From assembly GCA_036874045.1 (NCBI GenBank), contig CM072335.1:3058001-3122000 (forward strand): a stretch of 64,000 bases of DNA, in the 5' to 3' direction. Origin of the DNA: Cymodocea nodosa. Its lineage: Eukaryota > Streptophyta > Magnoliopsida > Alismatales > Cymodoceaceae. Made by a program: the position numbers and the translations under genes. Under the pieces are notes generated by a model, which saw only the letters and a program-made list of their open reading frames with translations, ran no database searches and was not told the DNA's origin. Shown here piece after piece: positions 1 through 9,490 of the stretch. How positions within the stretch are numbered: the stretch's first letter is position 1; each line of letters opens with the position of its first letter.

Positions 1-280
1 GGAAGAAGTAGGCCGGCGTGAGGTCCTTGACATTCTCGACGCCTGGTGGAATGGAGGGGTGGGAGAAGGAGAGGACGAGGGGTTGGATTGCGGGGGACTT
101 GGGGAGGAGTGGATCGAGGAGCGAGAGGTTCGACGGCGTCACGACGACGGTGATGGCGAGGTCTTCGTAGCTCGCGAGGTCGTGAGCGAGGTCGAGGAGT
201 GGGATCATGTGGCCCTGAGCTGGGTAGGGGAAGACCAGCAAGTGCAGTGGAGGCGCGCCACCACCAGAGGAACCCACCAT
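1..280 (-). CDS. UGT89-like UDP-glycosyltransferase, N-terminal part (runs off left edge)
   Basis: Read on the minus strand from an ATG at 280, a 93-codon open frame continues to the window edge. The protein begins MVGSSGGG, followed by LLVFPYPAQGHMIPLLDLAH (about residues 14-33). This is the N-terminal signature of plant family-1 glycosyltransferases, with the QGH histidine (residue 24) at the catalytic-base position. Further on come TVVVTPSNLSLLDPLL and HPSIPPGVENVKDL, which are typical of the UGT89 group. Known members transfer sugars from UDP-sugar to flavonols and other small phenolics in the cytosol. No intron is seen in this part. The C-terminal PSPG donor-binding box, needed to confirm the subgroup and sugar, is outside the window. 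The substrate cannot be predicted. Confidence 0.9.
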   Translation of the reverse strand, partial: MVGSSGGGAPPLHLLVFPYPAQGHMIPLLDLAHDLASYEDLAITVVVTPSNLSLLDPLLPKSPAIQPLVLSFSHPSIPPGVENVKDLTPAYFF

Positions 281-940
281 CTTCTTCCGGGGTTTGCTTC
301 TTTGTCCACCGCGCGCGTCCACCGCTTTTTGGTGGTGGTGGTGGCGGTGGTTTGCCGTATTGGGGGTGGAGACGGACGACCTGGACAAGTGGTCAGGAAA
401 GGACACGTCGTCGCCTAGACCGCTGACAGTCCGATATAGATGGGCCTCGTCATTCGGACCGACATAGATGGGCCTCGTCATTCGCTCAACCGGTAAAAGT
501 GATTCCAGAGTGAATTTCAACATTTTTCGTAACTTAGAGTACGTGAAAAAAATTACGAAATCAACTCAACATTTTTATCTTCCTCGATTTGTTATCTATA
601 TTCTCGTTTATTTACTTTTATCTGCGTGAAATCCATTTATCTTCTAATCTTATATGTGTCCATCGCGTAAGTAATTGGACATCACAATTAATATTAATGT
701 ATATTTCAAACGTAGACGTGTCACGTGGCAAGTTGCACGACACACCCACTCGATTTAACTATTCTTCAACGTTTTATCACATTGAGAATATTCGAAGTTG
801 ATCGATTTTGTCGAGACCTTCTTCTCTAATCATCCCCTTCTTTGCATGTTTTCATGAGTCTACGTTGTCTGTGCGCTCGCTGATCGTTACCACTGCCACG
901 ATTATTGTCTCTATTGTTATTTTATCGAAAAAATAATATT
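281..940 (-). promoter_or_regulatory. Upstream region of the UGT gene, with duplicated GGCCCA-containing 28-mer
   Basis: This is the 5' flank of the minus-strand glycosyltransferase. A 28-bp unit (431-458 and 459-486) is tandemly duplicated with one or two mismatches near its start and end. Each copy holds ATGGGCCTC, which on the gene's strand reads GAGGCCCAT and resembles a site-II/TCP-type promoter motif. The copies lie about 150-205 bp upstream of the ATG. From 487 to 940 I see only AT-rich non-coding DNA; the short frame at 589-801 has no recognisable protein. Confidence 0.45.
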
Positions 941-1095
941 TCTTGATTGGGTCGTCAGTCCCAGAGAGGATTCTGGTGAAGTCGGAAGGATGTTATAATT
1001 TTTTACAGTGTGTCTTCTTCTCCGTCTCTACCTTCATTTACGGTGGAGTAAAAGTCTTTCGACCTTTCTTCGCGCCTCTGCTCCTTGTAATCTGA

Positions 1096-1550
1096 GGGAG
1101 GGTTAGTAAATGATTGAATTCAACTAACGAAAAGTAAAATTATTGAATTCCGTTAGAATTTTGTTAGTGTTTACAATATCAAATTAAAAAGAAATTATAA
1201 ATTTATCGATATATAAATATATAAATTTACCTTTACACTTTCGTCGTTTCCGACCTCTCAAGTTCGAAAATTTTTCAATCTCCCTTCTAACAGTCTTTCA
1301 TTGCCCGCATCTGTCGTCGCTCACGGTTGTCGCCCGCATCCATCGCTCGTCGCCCACTCCTCACGCTCGCAACCATCGCTCACGCCGCTCACGCTCGCGT
1401 CATGCACTAACAAACCTTTTCATTGCTAACATCTATACATCTGAAAAATGGTTTATACATCTGTCGTCGCTCACTCCTCATTGCTAACTTTTCGTCAGAA
1501 TTTTTCTTTTCCTTTCTGTTAAAATTTTCCGTCATGCACTAACAAACCTT
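1096..1550. mobile_element. MITE-like insertion inside the left LTR
   Basis: This sequence interrupts homology between the two LTRs: the right LTR runs through where the left has about 455 extra bases. The ends are GGGAGGGTTAGTAAATGA on the left and, read inward from the right, AAGGTTTGTTAGTGCATGAC, which resemble imperfect terminal inverted repeats. TGA flanks both sides as a possible 3-bp target duplication. The interior (1270-1400) is unusually GC-rich, built from CGCTCAC/CGCTCGT-like repeats. A 20-bp block, GTCATGCACTAACAAACCTT, occurs near 1399 and again near 1533. Confidence 0.45.
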
Positions 1551-1782
1551 GATGATTACAAAAAGGGAGGGGGAAAAGTTGTCTCTCTTCATTCTTTAAT
1601 AGTCTTTGATGATCACTTATTTCAACATCTCTCACCTAGTCACGAAGATTATATACATATTTCATACTTTAAGATGTTTAATCTTCACCTTCACTATTCA
1701 TGTGAAACATACATTTTAAATGTTTAGTCTTACTATTAACCAAAATATTCTTCATTTTTATCATTTATAAAAATATTCTTTA

Positions 1783-2175
1783 GGATCTATTTGTGTACTT
1801 AGAATTTGAATTCTGTAGAATTTGAAATCTAACGAAATTTTAATTCTACAAAATTTGACGGAAAGAATTCAAAATATGTGTGTATGTGCACGTTTAGAAA
1901 TTTGATGGAAATTGAATTCCAGGTGTTTGTGTACATGACATAATTGGAAGGAATTGAATATAATTGATTTTAAGTTGCGAGAGATGCGAAGGGCCGACTA
2001 TCGAAAAATGAATTCTGACCTTTTAGGTTGAGAATTCATTTTCCTAACCTTTACATGTGATTGGAATTCAAATTTCTTGGGAATTTGAATTCCAAGCAAC
2101 ACAAACACCTCATCACTCAGAATTTGACGGAAAAAATTTTCAATTCCGTCAGATTCCGAGTGCACAAACCCCCCC
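1783..2175. mobile_element. Tourist/PIF-like MITE, 393 bp, TTA target duplication
   Basis: Flanked by TTA at 1780-1782 and 2176-2178. The right end, read inward, is GGGGGGGTTTGTGCACTCGG followed by AATCTGACGGAATTGAAA. The left end is GGATCTATTTGTGTACTTAG. An internal inverted segment around AATTCCAAGAAATTTGAATT is shared with other copies in this window (48.1 kb, 32.4-33.4 kb, 18.1-20.4 kb). The 3-bp TTA duplication and GGG-rich TIR fit the PIF/Harbinger superfamily; there is no transposase. Confidence 0.65.
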
Positions 2176-3370
2176 TTAATCTCATTTAAGTTTATAAACA
2201 ATCTTTCTATTGTAATCTTATTTGTCATAATATTAATAATCATATCAGATGTGAGTATATAACTTAATTTTATTTTTCCACTTTTCATGATATTATAAAT
2301 ATCGTGATAATGTATATTAATATATTATCCTCTTACTGTATTTATATCACTGTGTACAATATTTATTATAATTTAGTTATCACAATATAACTTTATTGGA
2401 CCATTAATCAAATTAAGATTTAAGTCATTTATAAAGCTCTCAATTCAAACAATATATGATATAATTGTAATACAAGTAATATATTCAACTTTTTATATGT
2501 ATTTCACTACACATCTTTATTTTTTAATTTCCCAATATATAGTTGCATATTTAAAGATGAATATATGTCTTAAAGTAGACATATCATCATATTCGTCACC
2601 ACTTAGATCTGTATTTATATAACTAAGTACTTAAAACTCATTCACTTTATAAGTCAACTTATAATATAAAGTTTCTTTCACATATTTTGTTATTCTCTTA
2701 ACAGCTTTTCAATGTTTCATCAAAACAAAATTTTATAACATACATTTTAGAAAGTGTAAGGATGAGGTAAGGGTGAAGCTTAGGATGCAAGAGGAAAATA
2801 ACGTAGATCAACAAATGATCGACCAAGGGAGGGTGTTGGTAGACCAAGTACAAGAGGGCAATGTTAGGTGGCACGATGTTTGAGTGGGGACATCTGAGTG
2901 GCGACATAATATCTTTGATGTCCAAGCAGAGGGCAGTGACATCAAGTAATCGACATAATGACGCATGAGGCCAAGTGGTTGTAAATAGATTGAGTAGCGT
3001 GACAATGCCAATTAGGTGGCGATGGTGATAGAACAATAATAGAGGTTGTCTATGCATGCGATGACAATATAACAATAATGGGTCAATGATATAACAATGG
3101 ACGGTGGCTTTAATACCACTCTAATACCAATGTTGATTAGATTACTGGTCATAGAGAAGATTCCTATGAGGTTAGGGGAGGACTTCAAAGACAATGAAGT
3201 AAGCGAAGAATGTTAGAATTTTTTCTACTGTCTTCTTCTTTATCTCTACCTTTATAGTAGTTGAGCAAATGCCTCTCCATTTCTCTTTGGCCCTCATTCA
3301 CTCTTTGTAATAGTCTACATAAACAAAAGGGGAAAAACAGTTGCCTCATTCTTCAATGATATAAATTTAA

Positions 3371-4186
3371 TATACTTTTTTATGAATGATATATAAATTT
3401 TTAAAATAATTTAATATATAATTTAGTAAATGATATGTTATTTTCATATTTCTTTATGTTATGAAACAAACACGAAAGTAAAAAAATGAAAAATATTTTC
3501 CATTTTTTATGATTTTTATTTTTGACATTTTTTCACTTTTTAATTATACAAACAAATCCTTAATTTTAGAAGAATGCTTTACATTAATATAAAGAAATAG
3601 AATTTATCCATGTATGATGTAAGATTTATTAGCTACTCTTAATTTATTTTAAGTTAAATTATTATATAATATAGAATAAGTTCATGATATTGATTAATAT
3701 AAAAAATCATAAATAAGAAATTTGTTAAAACAGAAGGAGGTGTTTGTACACCTAAAAATGTTAAAAAGAAATTTATGAAAATTAACTGATAATGACAAAA
3801 AATAACTTATTTTCCTAATATTTGTGTGTGTTAATAGAAAATGATAAAATCAAAATATGTACATGTGTACACAAAATAAAAAGTTTGACGGAAAACGATA
3901 AAATTAATAATAGCATATAGTATACTTTACAATTATTATAATACAAATTACGTATCACACATGAAAATAAATATAAGTATTGTTACACATTTTTTCAATA
4001 ATATTTTTCGACATTTTTCGGTCGCACAAATTCCTATTAAATTTTTGAAAACTTCTCCGATTACCGTACGCAAGAATGGACGGTCCAGATCAATCAACGG
4101 CGTTGACGATAAGACCACGTCATCACGCCGTTTGAGCCATACGTTGCAGCGTCGAGTAGAACTCGAGCTTCGACCGGTGTTTGATC
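3371..4186 (+). promoter_or_regulatory. AT-rich upstream region of the DUF1365 gene
   Basis: Mostly AT-rich sequence with no gene. Around 3738-3905 there are GTGTTTGTACACC and TGTACACAAA..GACGGAAAA blocks like the ends of the MITE family seen elsewhere, too diverged to bound. The 4080-4186 interval is GC-richer and probably holds the promoter core and 5' leader. I see no confident TATA box. Confidence 0.3.
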
Positions 4187-7045
4187 ATGGAGTTGTTGTA
4201 CCTTCTGGGTTCCGTCGTCGCCTCCACCATCACCACCACGTTCCTCTCTATCTCCCTCTTCTTCCGCACCATTACGTCATCCTGCTTCTCCACCGCCACC
4301 GACGTCGGCAATGACGACGGCAACGGCGGACTGTGGCTCTACGAAGGCCAGGTCCGTCACGTCAGGAGGCGTCCGGTCCACCACGAATTCGTCTACCCCG
4401 TGCGATACGCGCTTGTCGACCTCGACAACTTCGAAAGCACGTCCTCCGTTTCCCCCCTGCAGCACCACATGTCTGCTCCCGAGGCCCGCCGTGCCGCCGG
4501 GACCGACGGTAAAGTGTGAGTTTTAGGTTTGGTTAATTGTGATTTATTTTTATTTAGGTTTTTGATTGGTTTTGTTTGTAGATTGTTGCTGACGATACCG
4601 ATGAGTGTTGGGTATGAGCAGAATCCTCTCAGTGTTTACTACTGTTTTGGGGGTAGTGACGGGTCGGCCCCTTGTTTGGAGAAGTGCGTTGCTGAGGTGA
4701 GATAATTCGATTTCTTTTTCTTCTTGAATTTCTATCTATGGATGTTTCGGTATTGGGATGTAAACAGCATTTAAGAAGCAGATTTAAGGAATTCATAGGA
4801 ATAAGTGGGTAGATATCATACAAGTAGCCATGTATATCCTAAAAGTGTCACTGTAATTGTGTTGCTTGATTGATTGTTGCTTTCTAGGTGACTAATACAC
4901 CTTGGGGAGAAAGTGTTACTTTTGTTTTCAGTCCAGGATCGGATGTAGCTGCTAAGCCTTTGCACGTCAGCCCGTTCATGGTATGCAAATGCATCAGTCA
5001 TATAACCCACTGGTTCTTTTTGTTAATTTTCCAATAAAAGGAAATTTCAGTGTTTGGATGACTGCCCTGGATTTTGATGAATAGTACAAAGAGATAAAAA
5101 ATGCAATGCAAGTGTTCTTGAATCCACCTAAAAATATAGGTGGTTCCTTAAATCTAAGAGTAGACTATCAAATGCAAGTAACTTCATTCAACACAAAACT
5201 GAAATCTTGCTTAATTGACAGCAGTGAATGACCTATCTGGTACATCTTGCAAATCACATCATTTTAAATGGACTGATATAACTCCTTATCATCAACTCCT
5301 CTGCTATGCTGGAAACCATATTCATGATCTTGGAAAAACCTGACAACTCGTAAGTCAATCGTGAACTCGTCGTATCTCAATGTCACACTCAACATCGTCT
5401 ACTAGTATCTTTATAAATTAATTAAAGAAAAAGTTGAAAATGTATTATTGATTATAAGGGATGTTTCTACACTTGAAAAGTATAGGAAAACATGGGAAAT
5501 GAAAACACCTTTTTGCAAGAAAAGTACTGCAAACATGTTATGACACGCTCATCTCACACTTTCCATCTTTGGTGTCAGGAACTCATTAAATTTGCATTCT
5601 ATCTTCCCTTAATTTTTGTAGAGGATGAAGAAAACCACATCTAAAAACAAGTTGTTCTTGGTTTGACACCTTGTTTGACTACTTGGAGTTTGAATTGCTT
5701 CAATGCATGCTAGCAACATTTTGACTACATTTTTATACTAGGTATATTTTTATTACATTTTTCTGGAGTTCTACATGCCACTGCAAAATAATTTAACATT
5801 TTTTTAAAAAAACTTGCTTGTTGTAGGATATGCTAGGGAGTTGGAGAATGCATGCTGAAGCACCTGGGAATAAACTTTTTCTTGTCATTTCAGTGCAACA
5901 TCCAACCTTTGGTAATTATTTTACTGCCAGTCTAACAGCCAAAAGAGTTCCATCCTCATTGCCTTCGGTTAGACTGGAGACATTTTTTTGGTTAATGCCT
6001 CAAAAGGTGGCAATATGGATATACTGGCAGGTATTGAGCCTCAGCTTTGTATTTTTTTCCCCCTTTTGTCAATGCATATGCTGCATTATATTTCATGTAC
6101 TTTTTCATCATTTTTTTCTTATATTTCATATATTATTTTGCTTGGGTTATACGCAGGTTGGGTACATTTGAATGATTTGAGTTTTTTGTGTGCACTACGC
6201 TTTAGGGAAACAAAAACTTGATCTTAATTCCGGACTTCTGATTTTACATCAAAAATAGCAAAATTATTTATCAGAAGGAATGAAGCAAACGTGGTCTAGA
6301 TTTTTTTTGAAGAAAAGTTGGTTGAATCTCGTTAAATAAAATAAGGTTTGTACATTACAAGAACTCCCTAAAAAGGCTGGAAGAAGAAAATAGAAAAAAG
6401 TTACAAATTACAAAGCACATACTATGGGTGAAAGTATGCTCCACTAGAAATCTGATATCCTCGGCATATTTGGATTCCTTGTTAAATTACACAGCATTTC
6501 TTGTGAGCCATATCGCCCAGCACACATTGGGTCATAAGCAGAAGTCTGTGTTTAGCTGCTGTCATCTTCCCTCTTTGCGAGCTTGAGTTTGTGCCATTCC
6601 AATTTCCAAGTATCAAATAGTCCATGTTTTGATGCTTTTTAATAATTGAATGGTTGTAGCGATACTTCAGATCTTGGTAGTTCAAAAAAAAATCTATTTC
6701 CCTATGTTCTAAGTATGTGTATGGAAGCTAAATAATTTGTGGGATCAAAATTGTTTTGGACTATTGATATTGATTCCAATTGGAATCTATATACGTTTAT
6801 TTGCAAGTGCATACAAGAACCGTTTTACATTCAGACTGATAATGATATTTGCTTTTAATTAGGCCCTCAAGCTTTGGTGGAAGAGTGTTTCCTTCAAGCA
6901 GCATCCGAAATATACAACTCCAACGTACAGACAGGATGCATTAGTGCGTGATAGAGAACTTCGTAGTTCCCTCATAAATGGATCAATGGGAAACGAAGAA
7001 GAGAGATACTGCGTGTGGAGAGATGCCCAATGGCCTTGGGCTTGA
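4187..7045 (+). CDS. DUF1365 family protein, five exons, 307 aa
   Basis: Exons: 4187-4515, 4582-4696, 4888-4980, 5827-6030, 6863-7045. All introns are GT-AG and the phases join. I chose the ATG at 4187 because it opens a hydrophobic N-terminus (residues 1-27, a likely membrane anchor or signal) and no upstream in-frame ATG was needed. The family signature LYEGQVRH (51-58) and RPVHHEFVYPVRYALVDLD (62-80) is followed by TIPMSVGYEQNPLSVYYCF (114-132), VTNTPWGE (149-156), QHPTFGNYFTASL and, at the end, ALKLWWKSV; the protein ends ..AQWPWA. DUF1365 proteins have no established activity. In bacteria their genes often sit beside cyclopropane-fatty-acid-synthase-like and FAD oxidoreductase genes, so a lipid role is conceivable but is not shown here. 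The length fits a full copy and no frame breaks are seen. Confidence 0.9.
6299..6710 (-). mobile_element. LINE 3' tail in intron 4 of the DUF1365 gene
   Basis: Begins with poly-T followed by GAAGAAAAGTTGGTTGAATC, which on the minus strand is the GATTCAACC..A-tail typical of plant LINE 3' ends. A similar start occurs at 58.13 kb ahead of a recognisable LINE. No coding domain remains in this piece. Confidence 0.4.
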
Positions 7046-7879
7046 CAACTGATTGGTTGGCCCTCTCTTTTACAGCACAGCTGAATACGAAATGCCAACA
7101 TTTGATTGCTTCGTTTTTCATTTGTAACTCAGTTATTCTTTTCACTGATTACATAAAAGGAATGGCCGTTAGCACTTGTTAGTTAAGTTTGGTGTGAAGT
7201 GTAGTTTCCTAGCAGTATTGAACCCTGTGGTTCAAAATATACGTTATCAATGGCATCATGCCTGACATCGACTGGAGAACTTGGTAGACGTTGATTGAGG
7301 CGTACTCACCAATTCCCGGACTTTATGGGGGTCTGTCTTAAAAAGTTAATTGGTATTTCGAACCACTTAAACTAGTTCTCAAGAAGCGTAGGCCATCTGT
7401 ACCCCTACGACGTAGCCCTGCTTCTAATGATTAACACTGAAGACTTTGTGTTGGGTTTCCAATTGAAGAGGATTCTTTCTTCGGCGAGTTGCAAGTAGCT
7501 TGATTAATTGCATTATATTTCATATTAAGCTGAGAATAAGTGCCAAATTTGGTTTACTCACACCAAAAGGACCTAGCAAAGCTTATCTTTCACTCTAGAT
7601 CCAAGGGAGGTGCAGATAAACGTTACCATTATCTTGGATTTTTCCTAAAACCAAGACACACATGCCATGGAACTTTTCACGGTTAATAAACAGAGGCACA
7701 TCTCTGATCAGCATCTTTCTCAAGATGACGTTAACCTACAAGACCACATTTTGAATAGGAATAGTAGCAGTTATTCACGCATCTTACCTTAATAACTTAA
7801 CAAAGGAAATAAAAGATTAATCTGATGAAAATAAGAGGGGGCAAGCACCGGCCCCATGTCAAAGTTTTTGTAGATTTTA
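7046..7879. other. Convergent intergenic region / 3' UTRs
   Basis: Separates the 3' ends of the plus-strand DUF1365 gene and the minus-strand RGF-like exons. I see no open frame or repeat of note. It should contain both 3' UTRs. Confidence 0.5.
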
Positions 7880-8364
7880 TCAGGGGTAATCACTGTTATC
7901 CCCCAACTGGTTGTGATGGATTGGCCTTCGGCCAGACGAAGTATGCGAGTAGTCCTTGTTGATCATGTTCAGAACCTTTGCTGCTCCTGCATCTGCCATT
8001 TTGTGTGGTCTGAAGAGTTGAGATTGATGATGTGATCCTGAAGCCCCATTGACATTAGACCTGAACTCCTGTAATTTATGGAAAAGGAAACTTGATGAAG
8101 TGTTTCGATAATCCAAGAGAATGGATGAAATTTTCTGGCCATACGTGTGATTCATTTTCTAATTTAATAGAGGAAAAAGTAATTCATGAACTGGAGCAAG
8201 TAAACCGTCATAGAGCAACGAAAATGTTAAGGTCTCGGACCAAGGATTCTAAATCAAATAAAAGAAACTAGTTTTTGTCTTTCACAGGGAGAACACGTGT
8301 ACCTTAGACTTAACGGTCTTGTGCAACATCTCAAATGCCTTTCTTGAAGGTTTCTTGCTTTTTC
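7880..8364 (-). CDS. Second RGF/GOLVEN-like terminal exon pair (alternative ending, form B)
   Basis: Minus-strand exons 8364-8303 and 8068-7880. Both have good GT-AG borders (..GATGCAG/G; AAG/GTACAC; ..TTACAG/GAG). The first must be entered in phase 1 and reads GKSKKPSRKAFEMLHKTV. The second reads EFRSNVNG.. then KVLNMINKDYSHTSS, GRRPIHHN, a tail QLGDNSDYP and a stop. DYSHTSSGRRPIHHN is like the RGF/GOLVEN motif with a PIHN-type end but is two residues longer than usual. I find no signal-peptide exon of its own between 8365 and 8804. Exon 1 at 9386-9302 ends in phase 1 and would join it to give a 111-aa secreted precursor (motif at 88-102). It could instead be a separate gene with an unseen first exon, or a decaying duplicate. 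Confidence 0.65.
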
Positions 8365-8804
8365 CTGCATCCAAATATCATACGATTCAAATGCTAGCAA
8401 CAATCAAACATATGTAGTATCCCCCCCCCCCCCACCCCCCACATATACACAATTCATTTGAATCCATCACAAGAACAAAGAATGAACATTTGCTTCCAAT
8501 CAGTAATCAGATCGTCTACATGTAAATTACCAACTTTGGCTGGGAAGTGAAAAGGATCATAAGCATTTGCTCATGTGGCAAAAGCATAATTGGGTTGATT
8601 GGAACAAACTTCAAAATCACAAAACTCCTGCCTCTTCATGTACGTACATGTATCATTATAAGTAAAGCATCTTTAAGTTAACACAAAAAGTAATATCATA
8701 CGGTACATTCTATACTTTCCTGTTGCTTTCAAACATGTTCCGAGGAAGCAAAACCAAAACTGGAGCCAAAAGGCTCTATTAAAAATGGGTATCCATCCCT
8801 TTCC
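8365..8804 (-). other. Intron or intergenic segment between the two RGF-like endings
   Basis: I looked here for a second signal peptide. The nearest candidate, MYRMILLFVLT on the minus strand near 8690, stops at once without a usable donor. There is a poly-C run (about 8419-8437). I see no AATAAA on the minus strand in this stretch, so a poly(A) site separating the two endings is not obvious. Confidence 0.4.
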
Positions 8805-9386
8805 TCAGTTATTCTTGGAAGGGTGATGCCTAGGTGATCGGTAATCGGAAGTGAAGGGTATATGACCATCAAAAACTCTATTCCCTGACACACAATCGAC
8901 ATTCAACTCCCCATTCACTTGATGGCCACATTTTGCAGCAGCAGAAGAATTTGCACCTGAGTTCTTCACTTTTTCCTTTGTCACATTGTCAGCTGCCATC
9001 TTCCTTCCTGTCAGTAGTTTACTTCTTGAAACACTGGTTTTATGAACTTGAACTGACTGTCAAACAAACCAGCGTAGCTTAGCAAAAATCACTTCAAAGC
9101 CATACTTAAATGCAATACAAAATCTTGCATATGGGTAACATACCACAGTATCCTGAAGAACTTCGTTGGTATTTGCAATGGCCTCAGTTTCAGCAGCTAA
9201 AACAAAAAATAGAACTTGATATCAGCAATCAGCATTCTGAACTTTCACAAATGGTAGGTGGATTTTCCTGCGTTTGGGTAAGAGAAAGCATGTAGCAGTA
9301 CCTTTTTGAGAATGCATAATGACTTGCTCGAAAATAAGAGAAGAGAACAGAACTAGGAGTGGGATTGTAAATCTTGCTGCTACCAT
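8805..9386 (-). CDS. RGF/GOLVEN (CLEL) peptide precursor, form A, 129 aa
   Basis: Minus-strand exons: 9386-9302, 9196-9144, 9056-8805; GT-AG splice sites, phases 1 and 0. Exon 1 encodes MVAARFTIPLLVLFSSLIF.., a clear secretory signal peptide. A variable Lys/Ser/Asn-rich pro-region follows. The protein ends exactly with DYRSPRHHPSKNN (residues 117-129) and a stop. This matches the root meristem growth factor / GOLVEN / CLE-like consensus: Asp-Tyr for tyrosine sulfation, an HHP core, and a terminal NN. Family peptides are processed from the precursor, sulfated, secreted and sensed by LRR receptor kinases in root meristem maintenance and gravitropism. Ser at the position where most relatives have the second Pro is slightly unusual. 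Family assignment is strong; the ortholog is uncertain. Confidence 0.9.
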
Positions 9387-9490
9387 AACTTAAGATTGTT
9401 CAGTTAAGATGTCTGCTGAAAAATAAATAGTAGCAGAAAGAGAGATGTGACAGAAACAGAAAGGTGGTTATAAATAAGAAAAGCATCTGC
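9387..9490 (-). promoter_or_regulatory. Probable core promoter of the RGF-like gene
   Basis: On the minus strand, CTTATTTATAACC lies about 85 bases before the ATG at 9386 and could serve as a TATA element. Pyrimidine-rich TCTCTCTTTCTG leader sequence follows. No experimental support. Confidence 0.3.

Larger units (their letters stand above)
941..3370 (-). mobile_element. Degenerate non-autonomous LTR retroelement with two nested MITEs
   Basis: Two direct, diverged copies of a sequence flank this interval. The left copy starts near 941 (TTGATTGGGTCGTCAG) and the right at 3131 (TGTTGATTAGATTACTGG). Both share the TCTTCTTC..TCTCTACCTT block (about 1012 and 3225) and the end 'ACAAAA(A)GGG..AAA.AGTTG'. 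Just left of the right copy, 3114-3130 reads CTCTAATACCA, a diverged reverse complement of the tRNA-Met primer-binding site, so the element points left. The left LTR is split by the MITE at 1096-1550, and the body carries another at 1783-2175. No gag or pol reading frame is recognisable; the GC-richer stretch 2750-3130 gives only short frames. Confidence 0.5.

Noticed and set aside
59..426. Plus-strand open frames of 119 and 75 codons
   Set aside because: They are the antisense of the glycosyltransferase coding sequence and its leader; high GC keeps several frames open.
8419..8437. Poly-C run as a regulatory or i-motif element
   Set aside because: A simple homopolymer in an intron or intergenic segment, with no supporting context.
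8490..8700. A separate signal-peptide exon for the distal RGF-like exons
   Set aside because: The ATG-initiated hydrophobic stretches (MYRMILLFVLT, MLMILF..) end in stops or have donors in the wrong phase.
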